Shown here piece after piece: positions 17,356 through 26,363 of a DNA stretch of 64,000 nt. How positions within the stretch are numbered: the first letter of the stretch is position 1; each line of letters starts with the position of its first letter. The notes beneath the pieces are model-generated. The model searched no databases and was not told the DNA's origin. It worked only from the letters and a program-made list of their open reading frames with translations. The stretch comes from Pseudomonadota bacterium (GTDB lineage: Bacteria; Desulfobacterota; Desulfarculia; Desulfarculales; Desulfarculaceae): the NCBI GenBank assembly GCA_018896025.1, contig JAHIND010000008.1:310001-374000 (forward strand), read 5' to 3'. Both the position numbers and the translations under genes were made by a program.

Positions 17356-19278
17356 ATGGCTGCGTCCGACCAAAATAAAGGGCCCAAGCGCCAGCTAAGC
17401 GGCATAGCCCGCTGGCTGGTGTTTACCGTCGCGGTTGGCCTGGCTTGTTTTCATCTGTACACCGCCGCCTTCGGCGTGATGTCCCCCCTGTATCAGCGCT
17501 CCATCCACCTGATGGGCCTAATGTTGCTGACCTTCCTGGTCTACCGGGCCCTCACCGGCCGCGGCGGAGCCAACCCCGGCATCATCGACTGGATCATCAG
17601 CCTGGGCATGATCGCCGTGGCGGTCTTTTTCATCCAGTCCTTTGTCCCCGAGGCGGTGTTGGAGCGGGGCATCATGGGGCCCACCGATCTGGAGATCTGG
17701 ATGGGCGGGGTGTTGGTGATTTTGATTTTGGAGGGCACCCGGCGCACTGTGGGCATGCCCATCGTGTTGGTGGCCGTGGCCTTTTTGGCTTATGGCATAC
17801 TGGGCCCCTACATGCCCGACATGCTGGCCCACAAGGGCTACAGCCCCCAGCGCCTGATCAGCTACCTGGTGTGGACCACCGAGGGCGTGTTCGGCATACC
17901 CATCGCGGTGTCGGCCACCTTCGTGGTGGTGTTCATCATCTTCGGCGCTTTCTTGGATAAGCTGGGCGCGGGCAACTTCTTCATCCAGTTGGCCCTGGCC
18001 CTCACCGGGCGGCGCAGGGGTGGACCGGCCCTCACCTCGGTGGTGGCTTCGGGCCTCATGGGCTCCATCAGCGGCTCCTCGGTCTCCAACGTGGTGACCA
18101 CCGGCACCTTCACCATCCCCCTGATGAAGCGCACCGGCTATTCGCCGCTGTTCGCCGGGGCGGTGGAAGCGGTGGCCTCCACCGGCGGGCAGATCATGCC
18201 CCCGGTCATGGGCGCGGGCGCTTTCGTCATGGCCGAGCTGTTGGGCACCTCCTATGCCAACATCGCCCTGGCCGCGGTTATTCCGGCGCTACTTTATTTC
18301 ACCTCCGTGGGCCTGATGGTCTATTTCGAGGCCCAGCGCAAGCAGCTCAAGGTGCTCAGCAAGGACGAGGTCCCCAGCGCCGTGGACACCCTGCGCAAGG
18401 GCTATCATCTACTCGTCCCCCTGCTGGTGTTGGTCTACCTGCTGGTCATCGAGCAGCTCTCGCCCATGCTCTCGGGCTTCTACGCCATCTGCACCCTGGT
18501 GGTCACCGCATCGCTGTACATCGTGGTGCGCGAAAAGCGCTTCCCCTGGCGGGAGATCATCGAGGCCCTGGAGCAGGGCATCATTACCGCCGTGCCCGTG
18601 GCCATGGCCTGCGCGGCGGCGGGCATGGTCATCGGCGTGGTGTCCCTCACCGGTCTGGGGGTGCGCTTCACCCAGATGGTCATCCACCTCTCCGGCGGCG
18701 TGCTCTGGCTGGGCGGCCTGCTTACCATGGTGGCCTGCATCATCCTGGGCATGGGCCTGCCCACCACGGCGGCCTACATCATCACCGCCATCCTGGGCGT
18801 GCCCGCTTTGACCGACATGGGCGTCTCGCCCCTGCAGGCCCACATGTTCATCTTCTACTTCGCCATCATTTCCTTCATCACCCCGCCGGTGGCCATCAGC
18901 GCCTACGCGGCCAGCGGCATAGCGGGCACCAACGCCATGAACACCGGGTTCCAGTCGTTCAAGCTGGGCCTGGCGGGCTTTATCGTGCCCTTCCTGTTCC
19001 TGTACAGCCCCTCCATCGTGCTGGAGGGCAGCGTGATGCAGATCATCCTCAACTCGACCACCGCCTTGTTGGGAGTCACCGCCCTGGCCGGCGGATTGGT
19101 GGGCTGGTTCGCCAGGCCCCTGAACCTGTGGCTGCGCCTGGTGTTCTTGGCCGCCGCCGTGGCCCTCATCGTACCCAACATACTGATGAGCCTGGCCGGC
19201 ATAGTGCCCATGGTGGCTATGGTCGTCTACGCCATTTCCCAAAAACGGGGCGGCCCGGCGCAGGCGAGCCGTGCCTAA
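17356..19278 (+). CDS. TRAP transporter permease, 4TM/12TM fusion
   Basis: A 640-residue inner-membrane protein with some 16-18 hydrophobic segments, matching fused DctQ-DctM permeases of the TAXI class. DctM features include GSISGSSVSNVVTTGTFTIP (the first scoop-like GSxSGS motif), ASTGGQIMPPVMGAGAF, and the second half with LGMGLPTTAAYIITAILG and YFAIISFITPPVAISAYAA. It moves the solute with Na+ or H+, using substrate handed over by the receptor at 15862. Its end overlaps the MFS gene by 8 bases. Confidence 0.95.
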   Translation: MAASDQNKGPKRQLSGIARWLVFTVAVGLACFHLYTAAFGVMSPLYQRSIHLMGLMLLTFLVYRALTGRGGANPGIIDWIISLGMIAVAVFFIQSFVPEAVLERGIMGPTDLEIWMGGVLVILILEGTRRTVGMPIVLVAVAFLAYGILGPYMPDMLAHKGYSPQRLISYLVWTTEGVFGIPIAVSATFVVVFIIFGAFLDKLGAGNFFIQLALALTGRRRGGPALTSVVASGLMGSISGSSVSNVVTTGTFTIPLMKRTGYSPLFAGAVEAVASTGGQIMPPVMGAGAFVMAELLGTSYANIALAAVIPALLYFTSVGLMVYFEAQRKQLKVLSKDEVPSAVDTLRKGYHLLVPLLVLVYLLVIEQLSPMLSGFYAICTLVVTASLYIVVREKRFPWREIIEALEQGIITAVPVAMACAAAGMVIGVVSLTGLGVRFTQMVIHLSGGVLWLGGLLTMVACIILGMGLPTTAAYIITAILGVPALTDMGVSPLQAHMFIFYFAIISFITPPVAISAYAASGIAGTNAMNTGFQSFKLGLAGFIVPFLFLYSPSIVLEGSVMQIILNSTTALLGVTALAGGLVGWFARPLNLWLRLVFLAAAVALIVPNILMSLAGIVPMVAMVVYAISQKRGGPAQASRA

Positions 19279-20551
19279 AAGCGAGGCCCTGTATCGCGTC
19301 TCGCCTTACCGCTGGGTGATCCTGGGCCTCTTGTCCTTCTCCTACCTGCTGGTGTATGTGCACCGCATGTGCCCGGCGGTGTTGGCCGAGGACATCATGC
19401 GCTCCTTCGGGGCGTCGGGGGCCACCACCGGGCTTTTGGCCTCGGCCTACTTTTATCCCTACGCCCTGATGCAGGCGCCGGGCGGCTTTATCGCCGACAA
19501 ACTGGGCCCCCGCCGCCTGGTCACCTTGTCCATGCTGGCCGCCAGCCTGGGCTCGGTGCTCTTCGCCATGTCCATCGGGGTGGGCACCGCCTTCTGGTCC
19601 CGGGTCCTGGTGGGCCTGGGGGTGTCGGTGGTGCTGGTGCCCACCTACAAGGCGCTCACCACCTGGTTCCCGGCCAAGGACTACGTGCTGGGCACTTCGC
19701 TGGTCATCTCCATCGCGGGCCTGGGCGGGCTGCTGGCGGGATCGCCCCTGGCCTGGCTCAGCGAGAGCATTGGCTGGCGGGGCAGCTTCTGGGTGATCGC
19801 CGGGTGCACCATGGTCGACGCCCTGTTGGTGTGGCTCTTGGTGCGCGACAAGCCCCAGGATTTCGGCCTGCCTCCGGTGGAGCCCGTTTCCGGCGGCGGC
19901 GACCATTTGGAGGAATCCGTGCCCATGCTCAAGGTGCTGGGCATGGTTTTGGGCAGCAAGGATTTTTGGCTGCCGGCGGGCTGGTTTTTCTTCAACGGCG
20001 GAATCTTGTTCAGCTTCGCCGGACTCTGGGCCGGGCCCTATTTCATGCAGGCCTACGCCATGAGCAAGACCCAGGCCGGTCAGGTAATCAACGTCTTCGC
20101 CTTCGGTTGGGTGTTCGGCCCGCTCATCTTCGCCTGGATCGCGGCCAAGGTGCCCTCCCGGGGCGCGGTGATGGGAGGCAGCATGGTGGTGTGGGCCGCC
20201 ATCCTGGTGTGGATGCTGGCCCGCAACGGAGCCATGGACCTGCCCGAGATATACGCTTGGAACCTCATCTTCGGCTTCTTGGGCGCGGGCCCGGCCGGGG
20301 TGTGCTTCGCGGCGGTCAAGGAGCGCTTTCCCCTGCGCATCGCGGGCACGGTCACCGGCTTCACCTACATGTTCCCCATGATCGGCAGCGCCCTGTACCA
20401 GCCCCTGGCCGGAGTCATCCTGGACCACTCGGGCAACATGGCCACCGGTCTCGGCGCGGCCGACTTCACCCCGCTTTTCTGGCTCTACCTGGCCTCCACC
20501 GTGGTTGCCGGCATCCTGGCCTACGCCTTGCGGTCCAAGCGGGTGCGGTAG
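19271..20551 (+). CDS. Major facilitator superfamily transporter
   Basis: A 12-helix MFS carrier of 426 residues. The inter-helix 2-3 motif GGFIADKLGPRRLV matches the MFS motif-A pattern G-x3-D-x2-G-x-R, and a short cytoplasmic loop near residue 205 separates the halves. The GTG at 19271 overlaps the TRAP permease stop, so translation is coupled. It could import a related compound or export a product; the substrate is not evident. A terminator follows at once, so this gene ends the operon that starts with the IclR regulator. Confidence 0.9.
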   Translation: MPKSEALYRVSPYRWVILGLLSFSYLLVYVHRMCPAVLAEDIMRSFGASGATTGLLASAYFYPYALMQAPGGFIADKLGPRRLVTLSMLAASLGSVLFAMSIGVGTAFWSRVLVGLGVSVVLVPTYKALTTWFPAKDYVLGTSLVISIAGLGGLLAGSPLAWLSESIGWRGSFWVIAGCTMVDALLVWLLVRDKPQDFGLPPVEPVSGGGDHLEESVPMLKVLGMVLGSKDFWLPAGWFFFNGGILFSFAGLWAGPYFMQAYAMSKTQAGQVINVFAFGWVFGPLIFAWIAAKVPSRGAVMGGSMVVWAAILVWMLARNGAMDLPEIYAWNLIFGFLGAGPAGVCFAAVKERFPLRIAGTVTGFTYMFPMIGSALYQPLAGVILDHSGNMATGLGAADFTPLFWLYLASTVVAGILAYALRSKRVR

Positions 20552-20579
20552 CCACCAAGGCCATTATCGCCGTCACAAT

Positions 20580-20604
20580 GGGGAGCCTCGGGGCTCCCCG
20601 TTTT
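20580..20604 (+). terminator. Rho-independent terminator after the MFS gene
   Basis: GGGGAGCC-TCGG-GGCTCCCC is an 8-bp stem followed by GTTTTAG. It ends the + strand operon and slightly overlaps the 3' end of the convergent c-di-GMP gene. Confidence 0.8.
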
Positions 20605-22894
20605 AGTGGGAGGGTCGGCGCCGGTCGCGCACGAACACGTTGCCCGGCTGGGACTTGGCATAGCACTTGACCTCGGCGGCCCGCTGGCTCACATGCAACA
20701 GGCTGCATGAGGAGGGGCAGTCCACGATGCCCAGGGAGATGGACACCAGGGGGAAAGTGCCCGGCTTGCCGTCGCGGCCCATGGCCTCCACCTGGCCCGC
20801 CTTGCGGTGCTCGGGGTCGTAGAAGCGGGGCAACAGGCGGGAGCAGCAGCGCACCACGCCTTGGCAAATGCGCTCGGCCTTGTTCGGGGTGGTGGCCACC
20901 ACGAAGTCGTCGCCGCCCACGTGTCCCACCAGGTCGCCGGGGTTGCCGTGGCGGCGCACCGCCCATTGCAGCAGGTCGGCCAGCATGCGGATCATGCGGT
21001 CCCCGGCCTCGAAGCCGTAGGTGTCGTTGTAGGCCTTGAAGTGATCCAGGTCCACGTAGATGATGCTGGCCTCTTCCTCGCTGGCGCTGCGCTGCTCTAT
21101 CTCCTGCTCCAGCACCACCCCGCCGGGAAGGCCGGTGAGGGGGGTGACCCCCTTGGCCATCTCCACCTGCACCTTGGCCAGGGCGTCCAGCATGCGCTGT
21201 ACGCTGACCACCCCCATGGCGCGGCCTTCTTCTGTGACCACGATGTGGTCGTAGAGCTTGAGCTTGTCGCGGGCCATGGCCTTTTCGGCCACCTGCTGCA
21301 CCGGGGTGCTGCTCTCCACCATTAGGGCCTGGTCGTCCATGACCAAGGCCACCTCGCGGTCGTAGTAAAGCGAGGAGCCGAAGGGGGTCCCCAGAATACG
21401 GTCCAGATTGTGGCTCATCACCAGGCCTAGGGGACGGTCCTCATCCACCACCAGACACCCGCTGATGGGCGCCTTGTCCAAGGTCTCCTTGACCTCGCGC
21501 ACCGTGGCCCTGGGCCCAACCTGGGGCGCCTGCTCCACAAGGTTGCGCACCGGAAGGGAGCACTGGTTGTAGCGCAGGGCCGCTTCGCCTTGCCCGGTGC
21601 GGAAGTCCACCCGGCTCACCTTGGGGCTGGGCTTTTCCCGGGCGGGGCGAGCCAGGTAATAACCCTGGCCGTAGCGCACCCCCATGCCCCGCAGGCTGGA
21701 AAACTCGGTGGCGGTCTCGATGCCTTCGGCTATGAGGGTGCCGCCCACCTTATCGGCGAAGGTGACCAGGGTCTCCACCAGGGCCCGCTGCATGGGGTTG
21801 GAATCGATGCCCCGAATAAGGGACATGTCCACCTTGAGGTACTCGGGGCGCAACAGGGCGATGCGCATCAGGCCGGAATAGCCGGTTCCCATGTCGTCTA
21901 TGGCCAGAGAGAAGCCCTGGGAGCGGTAGTGCTGCATGGTGCGGTGAAACTGGCCGAAGTCACCGATGGAATGGCGTTCGGTGATCTCGAACACCACGTC
22001 CTGGGGAGTCAGGCCGTGCTTGGCGAGCAGGTCCAGGGTCTCCCCGTCGCGGAACTTGGGGTCGGCCAGGGTTTCGGGGTTGATGTTGAGAAACAGCTTT
22101 TGGTTTGGCTCCAGGCTGCCCACCCCGCGTATGGCCTGCCCCAGGCAGGCCTTCTCCAGATGGAGCAGGGCGCCCACCTCGTCGGCGAAGTCGAACATCA
22201 CCTCGGGCGAGTGAAAGTAGTCGTCCACCGGCCCCCGGGCCAGGGCCTCCCAGCCCTTTACCTGGCCGCTCTGCAAATCCACGATGGGCTCGTACACCGA
22301 GTGCAACAGAGGCTGCTCCACCAGGCGGCGGAACTCCTCCAACAGGTTCATGCTCTTTATGTCCAGGCTTCCCTCAGCAACCTGGCGGGCGTCGCGCAGG
22401 GCCCGGTAGACCAACTCCGGCAAACGCTTGAGCGGGGCGGGCTCCACCCGGGCAAAGCCGATGCTGAGCGCCAGGGGCTGACCGGTGATATGGATCATCT
22501 CCTTGTTCAGGTGCTGGCGCAGGGCTGCCCTGAGCACCAGGGCGCGCTCCATGAGGTGGGTCAGCAACTCGGGGCCGTCCTGGAGCATCATCACCATGGA
22601 GCCGGGGTCGTCGGCCTCCAGGGCCAGCAGGCGTGCCCGGCCCATGGACTTGGGCCCCAGCCGCCGCAGCATCTCCTGCAAGCGGTCCAGCACCCGGGCG
22701 GCGGCCTCGCTGCCGTAAAGGCGGCTGAACAGGGTGAAGGAGTTCAGGCACACCAAAACCAGGGCCATGGGCTTGCCCGGCTCCGCCGCCTCGTACAGGG
22801 CCCGCCCCAGGTCGTGTTCCAGGCGGTCGCTAAAGGAAATCCCCGGAAGCTGCACCGGCTCGGCGGCGTTTGATTTGTCAGCGGTGGAAAGCAT
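20603..22894 (-). CDS. c-di-GMP protein: degenerate GGDEF, EAL, CBS, GGDEF
   Basis: A 763-residue soluble signalling protein. Residues 25-200 resemble a decayed GGDEF domain (NSFTLFSRLYGSEAAARVL, with EADDP in place of GGDEF, then LSIGFARVE). The EAL domain (about 205-445) keeps catalytic and metal residues: EALARGP, NINPETL, FEITER, IDDMGTGYSGL, KVD, AEGIETATE and GQGYYLARP. Two CBS repeats follow (about 465-590). A C-terminal GGDEF domain (600-760) has YVDLDHFKAYNDTYG and GGDDF in place of GGDEF, a conservative change. It may both make and degrade c-di-GMP, with the CBS pair sensing a nucleotide. It is transcribed away from the GAK locus across a 302-base region. Confidence 0.92.
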   Translation of the reverse strand: MLSTADKSNAAEPVQLPGISFSDRLEHDLGRALYEAAEPGKPMALVLVCLNSFTLFSRLYGSEAAARVLDRLQEMLRRLGPKSMGRARLLALEADDPGSMVMMLQDGPELLTHLMERALVLRAALRQHLNKEMIHITGQPLALSIGFARVEPAPLKRLPELVYRALRDARQVAEGSLDIKSMNLLEEFRRLVEQPLLHSVYEPIVDLQSGQVKGWEALARGPVDDYFHSPEVMFDFADEVGALLHLEKACLGQAIRGVGSLEPNQKLFLNINPETLADPKFRDGETLDLLAKHGLTPQDVVFEITERHSIGDFGQFHRTMQHYRSQGFSLAIDDMGTGYSGLMRIALLRPEYLKVDMSLIRGIDSNPMQRALVETLVTFADKVGGTLIAEGIETATEFSSLRGMGVRYGQGYYLARPAREKPSPKVSRVDFRTGQGEAALRYNQCSLPVRNLVEQAPQVGPRATVREVKETLDKAPISGCLVVDEDRPLGLVMSHNLDRILGTPFGSSLYYDREVALVMDDQALMVESSTPVQQVAEKAMARDKLKLYDHIVVTEEGRAMGVVSVQRMLDALAKVQVEMAKGVTPLTGLPGGVVLEQEIEQRSASEEEASIIYVDLDHFKAYNDTYGFEAGDRMIRMLADLLQWAVRRHGNPGDLVGHVGGDDFVVATTPNKAERICQGVVRCCSRLLPRFYDPEHRKAGQVEAMGRDGKPGTFPLVSISLGIVDCPSSCSLLHVSQRAAEVKCYAKSQPGNVFVRDRRRPSH

Positions 22895-23055
22895 GGTGGT
22901 TTATTGCCCTCATCCAATGGTGGATAGGATTGCCTGGTTTGTTTCAATTCTTTTAATGGCGCGTCTATACTGAAAGTTAGGAGCCGCATGTTACAGCTTC
23001 CCGAAGGGCGGGTGACTGTTTGAAGGAAGTGAAGGTTCAGGCGATGTAACCGAAG

Positions 23056-23087
23056 CTTAACAAATAAGCACCGGCCTAGTTGTTAAG
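23056..23087. promoter_or_regulatory. Inverted repeat upstream of the GAK locus, possible operator
   Basis: CTTAACAA (23056-23063) and TTGTTAAG (23080-23087) are perfect inverted 8-mers 16 bases apart. The arms are AT-rich within a GC-rich neighbourhood. This fits a regulator site controlling the GAK operon, the c-di-GMP gene, or both. Confidence 0.45.
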
Positions 23088-23102
23088 ATACAAGGCCAAA
23101 CA

Positions 23103-23127
23103 GCTTGACCGTGAAGCGCGGTCAAGC
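23103..23127. promoter_or_regulatory. Second dyad upstream of the GAK locus
   Basis: GCTTGACCG and CGGTCAAGC form a perfect 9-bp stem with a 7-base loop. It could be an operator or an RNA hairpin in the leader. It lies 70 bases before the first gene of the locus. Confidence 0.45.
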
Positions 23128-23196
23128 GGCCCCCTGGGCGGACGGCTATTGGCATGATTCGGCCCGGGCGGTGCACTGAAAGAGGCGAAACGTTTT

Positions 23197-24378
23197 ATGA
23201 GCAACAAAAGCCAGACCCAAGAAAAACCGACGGCAACTCCGTCCATCCCGCCTGACTACGACCTGGACCGGGCGGTGGCGGATATCGACTCTTGGGATCA
23301 GGCCCAGTATGAGAGCATCGTCTCCACCGAGCTGACCCCCGAGCAACGGGCGCGGGTGGCCGACCCAGGAGCCAGCTATCCCCAGCAGAACGAAATTCTG
23401 GCCATTCACTGGCACCCGGAGTGGGTTCCCCAGGAACTGACCGCCCAGAGGGTGGCCGCGCTTTATCCCAATGCGGGCAAGAGCCTGGTCATCCCCACCC
23501 AGCACAACCAGATATTGAGCTGGAACGGCTACAGCGGGGCGGAGGTGGACTGCTACTCCTCGGGCTTCAACCGCAAGGTGCAACTCCTGCTGCACTTTAA
23601 AACCGAATCCCTGGGCGAGGCCCATATCCTGCGCTCCATGCTGGAGCACACCTTCAAGTACCGCACCGGCCAGATGTACGAGTTCATGGACACCATCACC
23701 CAGCCGGCCCTGGGCGAGCGCCTGGAGCAGGCGGCCAACGACACCGGCTCCAGCGAGGAGGTGGTGGCCTTCGTGCGTTTTTACACCGCCCGCCTGCGCC
23801 GCCTGGTGGAGATGAACCTGGCCGACACCCCTCCGGCCATGATCAAGAACAAGCTCCTGGCCGAATACATCGACGCCCAGCGTGGACGCCACACCGACCT
23901 CATGGTCAACCGGGCCCAGCTCTTGCTCAAGGCGGTGAAGGCCATCGTCAAGGAGCATTTTTCCCTGAGCTACTTCTTCCGGGCCAGCGAGGTCATCGAG
24001 GAGGTGCGCTCCCTGGGCGGCGGGGTGGTGATCCCCCACCCCGAGCAGTTCTGGCCCATTCTGCTGGCCGATTACGACGTTGACGGGGTGGAGGTCTGGA
24101 ATCCCCAGTCCCGCGAATACACCGAGTTCCTGATCCGAGCCCTTACCAATCAGAACAAAAGCCGCCCCGCGGGACGCCGCCAGATGCTCATCTTCATGGG
24201 CGACGACACCCACATGTCGGTCAAGCTCAAGGAGCCGGGGCAGGTGGAGCCGTCCAAATACGAGCGGGAAGTGGGCCTGCAACCCGCCTGGGACGAGGTG
24301 GCGGTGCGCAAAAGCCTGAGCCTGGCCGGGGCCAGCCGCTCCCAGGTCATCGACGAATACCAGGCCCGCCTAAATTAA
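23197..24378 (+). CDS. PHP-like putative metallohydrolase, first gene of the GAK locus
   Basis: A 393-residue soluble protein. Its motifs are spaced as in PHP-type metal-dependent phosphoesterases: AIHWHPEW (H71, H73), PTQHNQI (H103), a helical middle section (about 140-260), then VVIPHPEQFW (H281), DGVEVWNP (E299) and MGDDTHM (D336, D337, H339). In PHP enzymes such histidines and acids bind two or three metals. No signal peptide is seen. It starts the GAK operon, 18 bases before the amphi-Trp gene. I do not recall it among the named GAK families, so its membership is inferred from position. The PHP assignment rests on motif order and is moderately secure. Confidence 0.65.
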   Translation: MSNKSQTQEKPTATPSIPPDYDLDRAVADIDSWDQAQYESIVSTELTPEQRARVADPGASYPQQNEILAIHWHPEWVPQELTAQRVAALYPNAGKSLVIPTQHNQILSWNGYSGAEVDCYSSGFNRKVQLLLHFKTESLGEAHILRSMLEHTFKYRTGQMYEFMDTITQPALGERLEQAANDTGSSEEVVAFVRFYTARLRRLVEMNLADTPPAMIKNKLLAEYIDAQRGRHTDLMVNRAQLLLKAVKAIVKEHFSLSYFFRASEVIEEVRSLGGGVVIPHPEQFWPILLADYDVDGVEVWNPQSREYTEFLIRALTNQNKSRPAGRRQMLIFMGDDTHMSVKLKEPGQVEPSKYEREVGLQPAWDEVAVRKSLSLAGASRSQVIDEYQARLN

Positions 24379-24396
24379 AAACAAGGAAAAGGACCA

Positions 24397-24684
24397 ATGA
24401 GTTCCACCACCAATCGCTTTCGGCATGAATCATTGCAAGACTGCCAGAGCATCATCAATTACCTGGCAGCCCTCAAGGATGGTTTCGAGAGCGGAGCGTT
24501 GCTGTTTTCCACCGACGGCCGCAACCTGGTGCTCAAGCCCGAGGGCTTGATCAACCTGCACGTGGAGGCCAAGCGCAAGGGCGAGGAGATCAAGCTCTCG
24601 CTCAAGATGCGCTGGAACGAGAAAAAAGGCAGCGAAGATCCGGAAGACCAGCCTCTGCTCATCGAACCCATCAAAGCCAATTAA
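24397..24684 (+). CDS. Amphi-Trp domain small protein of the GAK locus
   Basis: A 95-residue protein matching the amphi-Trp domain. A helical first part (SLQDCQSIINYLAALKDGFE) is followed by alternating short strands (ALLFSTDG, LVLKPEG, INLHVEAKRK) and ends at the conserved tryptophan in LSLKMRWNEKK. Small amphi-Trp proteins are a marker family of GAK loci. The role is unknown; a target or carrier for the kinases encoded downstream is conceivable. The ribosome binding site AAGGA precedes ATG 24397. Its fold resembles the N-terminal part of the XXXCH protein that ends the locus. Confidence 0.82.
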   Translation: MSSTTNRFRHESLQDCQSIINYLAALKDGFESGALLFSTDGRNLVLKPEGLINLHVEAKRKGEEIKLSLKMRWNEKKGSEDPEDQPLLIEPIKAN

Positions 24685-24693
24685 GGGCGGGAT

Positions 24694-26346
24694 ATGCCGG
24701 CCATGCACCGTCTAGAAGAGGTGCGGGAGAACTTTCGCTTCATCGTGAGCGAGGTCACCGCCCAGGTGGAGCTTACCCGCCGCTTCTACGATCAGCCCAG
24801 CCGGGAGTTGATGGAAAAGATCAGCTCCCGCGACGACTACGTGGACAACCTCAAGAGCGTTATCGAGGAGCAGAGCTTCGACCGCCTCATGGACCCCCGG
24901 GGCATCGAGCGGGCCAAGGTGGTGGAGCTGAGGGCGCTGACCACCATCACCGCCAACCTGGAGCGCATCGCCGATTTCGCGGTGAACCTGGTGGGCCAGA
25001 TGGGCCACCTTGTGCATCTGGAGTCCAGCCGCCTCATGGACTTCGCGCCGTTCTTCGACGAGGTGCTGGTGGGCCTGGACAACATCGTGGCCGCCCTGGA
25101 CCAGCGCAACTCCAACAAGGCCTTCCGCATCTGTCAGTGCGAGTTCAACCTGGATAAGCTGCACGCCCAGACCTTCGCCAAGGTGCTTCAGGAGATGGAG
25201 CACAACGAGCACCGGGGCGACCTGGTGACCATCGTGTTCATCAGCCACTATTTGGAGCGCATGGGTGACTGCCTGCTCAACATAGGCGAGGCCCTGATCT
25301 TCGTGCTGGTGGGCGAGAAGATGAAGATTCGCCAGTACCAGGCCTTGAGCGACACCCTGGCCGCCTCAGGCCTGGAGTCCTCGGTGGGTCAGGTGGAGTT
25401 CGAGTCCATCTGGGGCACCCGGGGCGGCTGTCGCATCGCGGCGGTGCAGGACCCGCGCCCGGAATCGTCCAGCCCGGTTTTGTTCAAGCAGGGCGTGGCC
25501 AAAAAGCTGTCCAAGGAAAAAGAGAACCTGGAGTTGTGGGAAAAACTGGCTCCCGGCCTGCCCCCCAAGGTATGGGCCTTTCAGGAGGGCGAGGAAGGCG
25601 AAGGCTCCATTCTCTTGGAGTATTTGCCCGGCTGCACCATGCAGGACCTGATCATCAACGGCGACGACGAAGGTCTGGCCCTTTCCGAGCACCTGCTGGA
25701 AGCCACCCTAGGCAAGGTGTGGTGGGCCACCAAACAGGCCAGCTCCTTGCGCCCTGATTTCGTGGGCCAGATCCGCTCCCGCCAGGAAGCGGTGTACCGC
25801 ATGCATCCGGAGTTCAAGACCAAGCCGGTGGCCATCGGCAACCTGCAATTGCCCTCCTTCGAGGGCATGCTGGACACCCTGGAGGAGTTGGAGCCCGAGC
25901 TGGCCGCGCCCTACGTGGTGCGCACCCACGGCGACCTGAACCTGAACAACGTGATCTTCGATCCCGCCCGGCAGAGCCTGCATTTCATCGACCTGCACCG
26001 TTCGGCCCTGGCCGACTGCGCCCAGGACATCTCGGTGTTTCTCATATCCAACTTCCGCTTGCCCGTGTTCGACGTGGCGGTGCGCCGCCGCATCAACACG
26101 GTAATTGGCCGTTTCCTGGCCTTTGCCCTGGATTTCGCCCGCAACATCGGCGACCAGGCCTTTCAGGCTCGCCTGGCCCTGGGCCTGGGGCGCTCTTTGT
26201 TTTCCTCCACCCGCTTCGAGATGAACAACTCTTTCGCCAGAGAGATGCATCTGAGGGCGGTGTACCTGCTGGAGCGGGTGGTGGCTCATCGGGGCAAGGA
26301 TTGGTCCCAGTTCAAGCTGCCCCGGCAAACCTTGATCTACCCCTAA
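24694..26346 (+). CDS. PhoU domain fused to aminoglycoside-phosphotransferase-like kinase
   Basis: A 550-residue two-part protein. Residues 1-215 form PhoU-like helical bundles with the metal-ligand style motifs TITANLERIADFAVN and SHYLERMGDCLLNIGE. After a linker, residues 245-520 form an APH-type kinase: a nucleotide-binding lysine around VLFKQGVAKK, the catalytic loop RTHGDLNLNNVIFD, and the metal Asp in HFIDLHRSA. PhoU proteins sense or regulate phosphate transport, and APH-like kinases phosphorylate small molecules or proteins. The fusion suggests a phosphorylation step tied to a phosphate or metal signal. It lies inside the GAK operon, 9 bases after the amphi-Trp gene. Confidence 0.85.
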   Translation: MPAMHRLEEVRENFRFIVSEVTAQVELTRRFYDQPSRELMEKISSRDDYVDNLKSVIEEQSFDRLMDPRGIERAKVVELRALTTITANLERIADFAVNLVGQMGHLVHLESSRLMDFAPFFDEVLVGLDNIVAALDQRNSNKAFRICQCEFNLDKLHAQTFAKVLQEMEHNEHRGDLVTIVFISHYLERMGDCLLNIGEALIFVLVGEKMKIRQYQALSDTLAASGLESSVGQVEFESIWGTRGGCRIAAVQDPRPESSSPVLFKQGVAKKLSKEKENLELWEKLAPGLPPKVWAFQEGEEGEGSILLEYLPGCTMQDLIINGDDEGLALSEHLLEATLGKVWWATKQASSLRPDFVGQIRSRQEAVYRMHPEFKTKPVAIGNLQLPSFEGMLDTLEELEPELAAPYVVRTHGDLNLNNVIFDPARQSLHFIDLHRSALADCAQDISVFLISNFRLPVFDVAVRRRINTVIGRFLAFALDFARNIGDQAFQARLALGLGRSLFSSTRFEMNNSFAREMHLRAVYLLERVVAHRGKDWSQFKLPRQTLIYP

Positions 26347-26363
26347 TTTGAGCCGACAAAATA

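Larger units (their letters stand above)
22895..23196. other. Divergent promoter region of the c-di-GMP gene and GAK locus
   Basis: There is no gene. The region contains two clear dyads on the GAK side, listed separately, and an AT-rich part near the c-di-GMP gene. No standard sigma-70 or sigma-54 promoter with correct spacing could be assigned. Confidence 0.4.

Noticed and set aside
23149..23165. TTGGCATGATTCGGCCC before the GAK locus, considered as a sigma-54 promoter
   Set aside because: The GG and GC are nine bases apart instead of ten, and the -12 half is poor.
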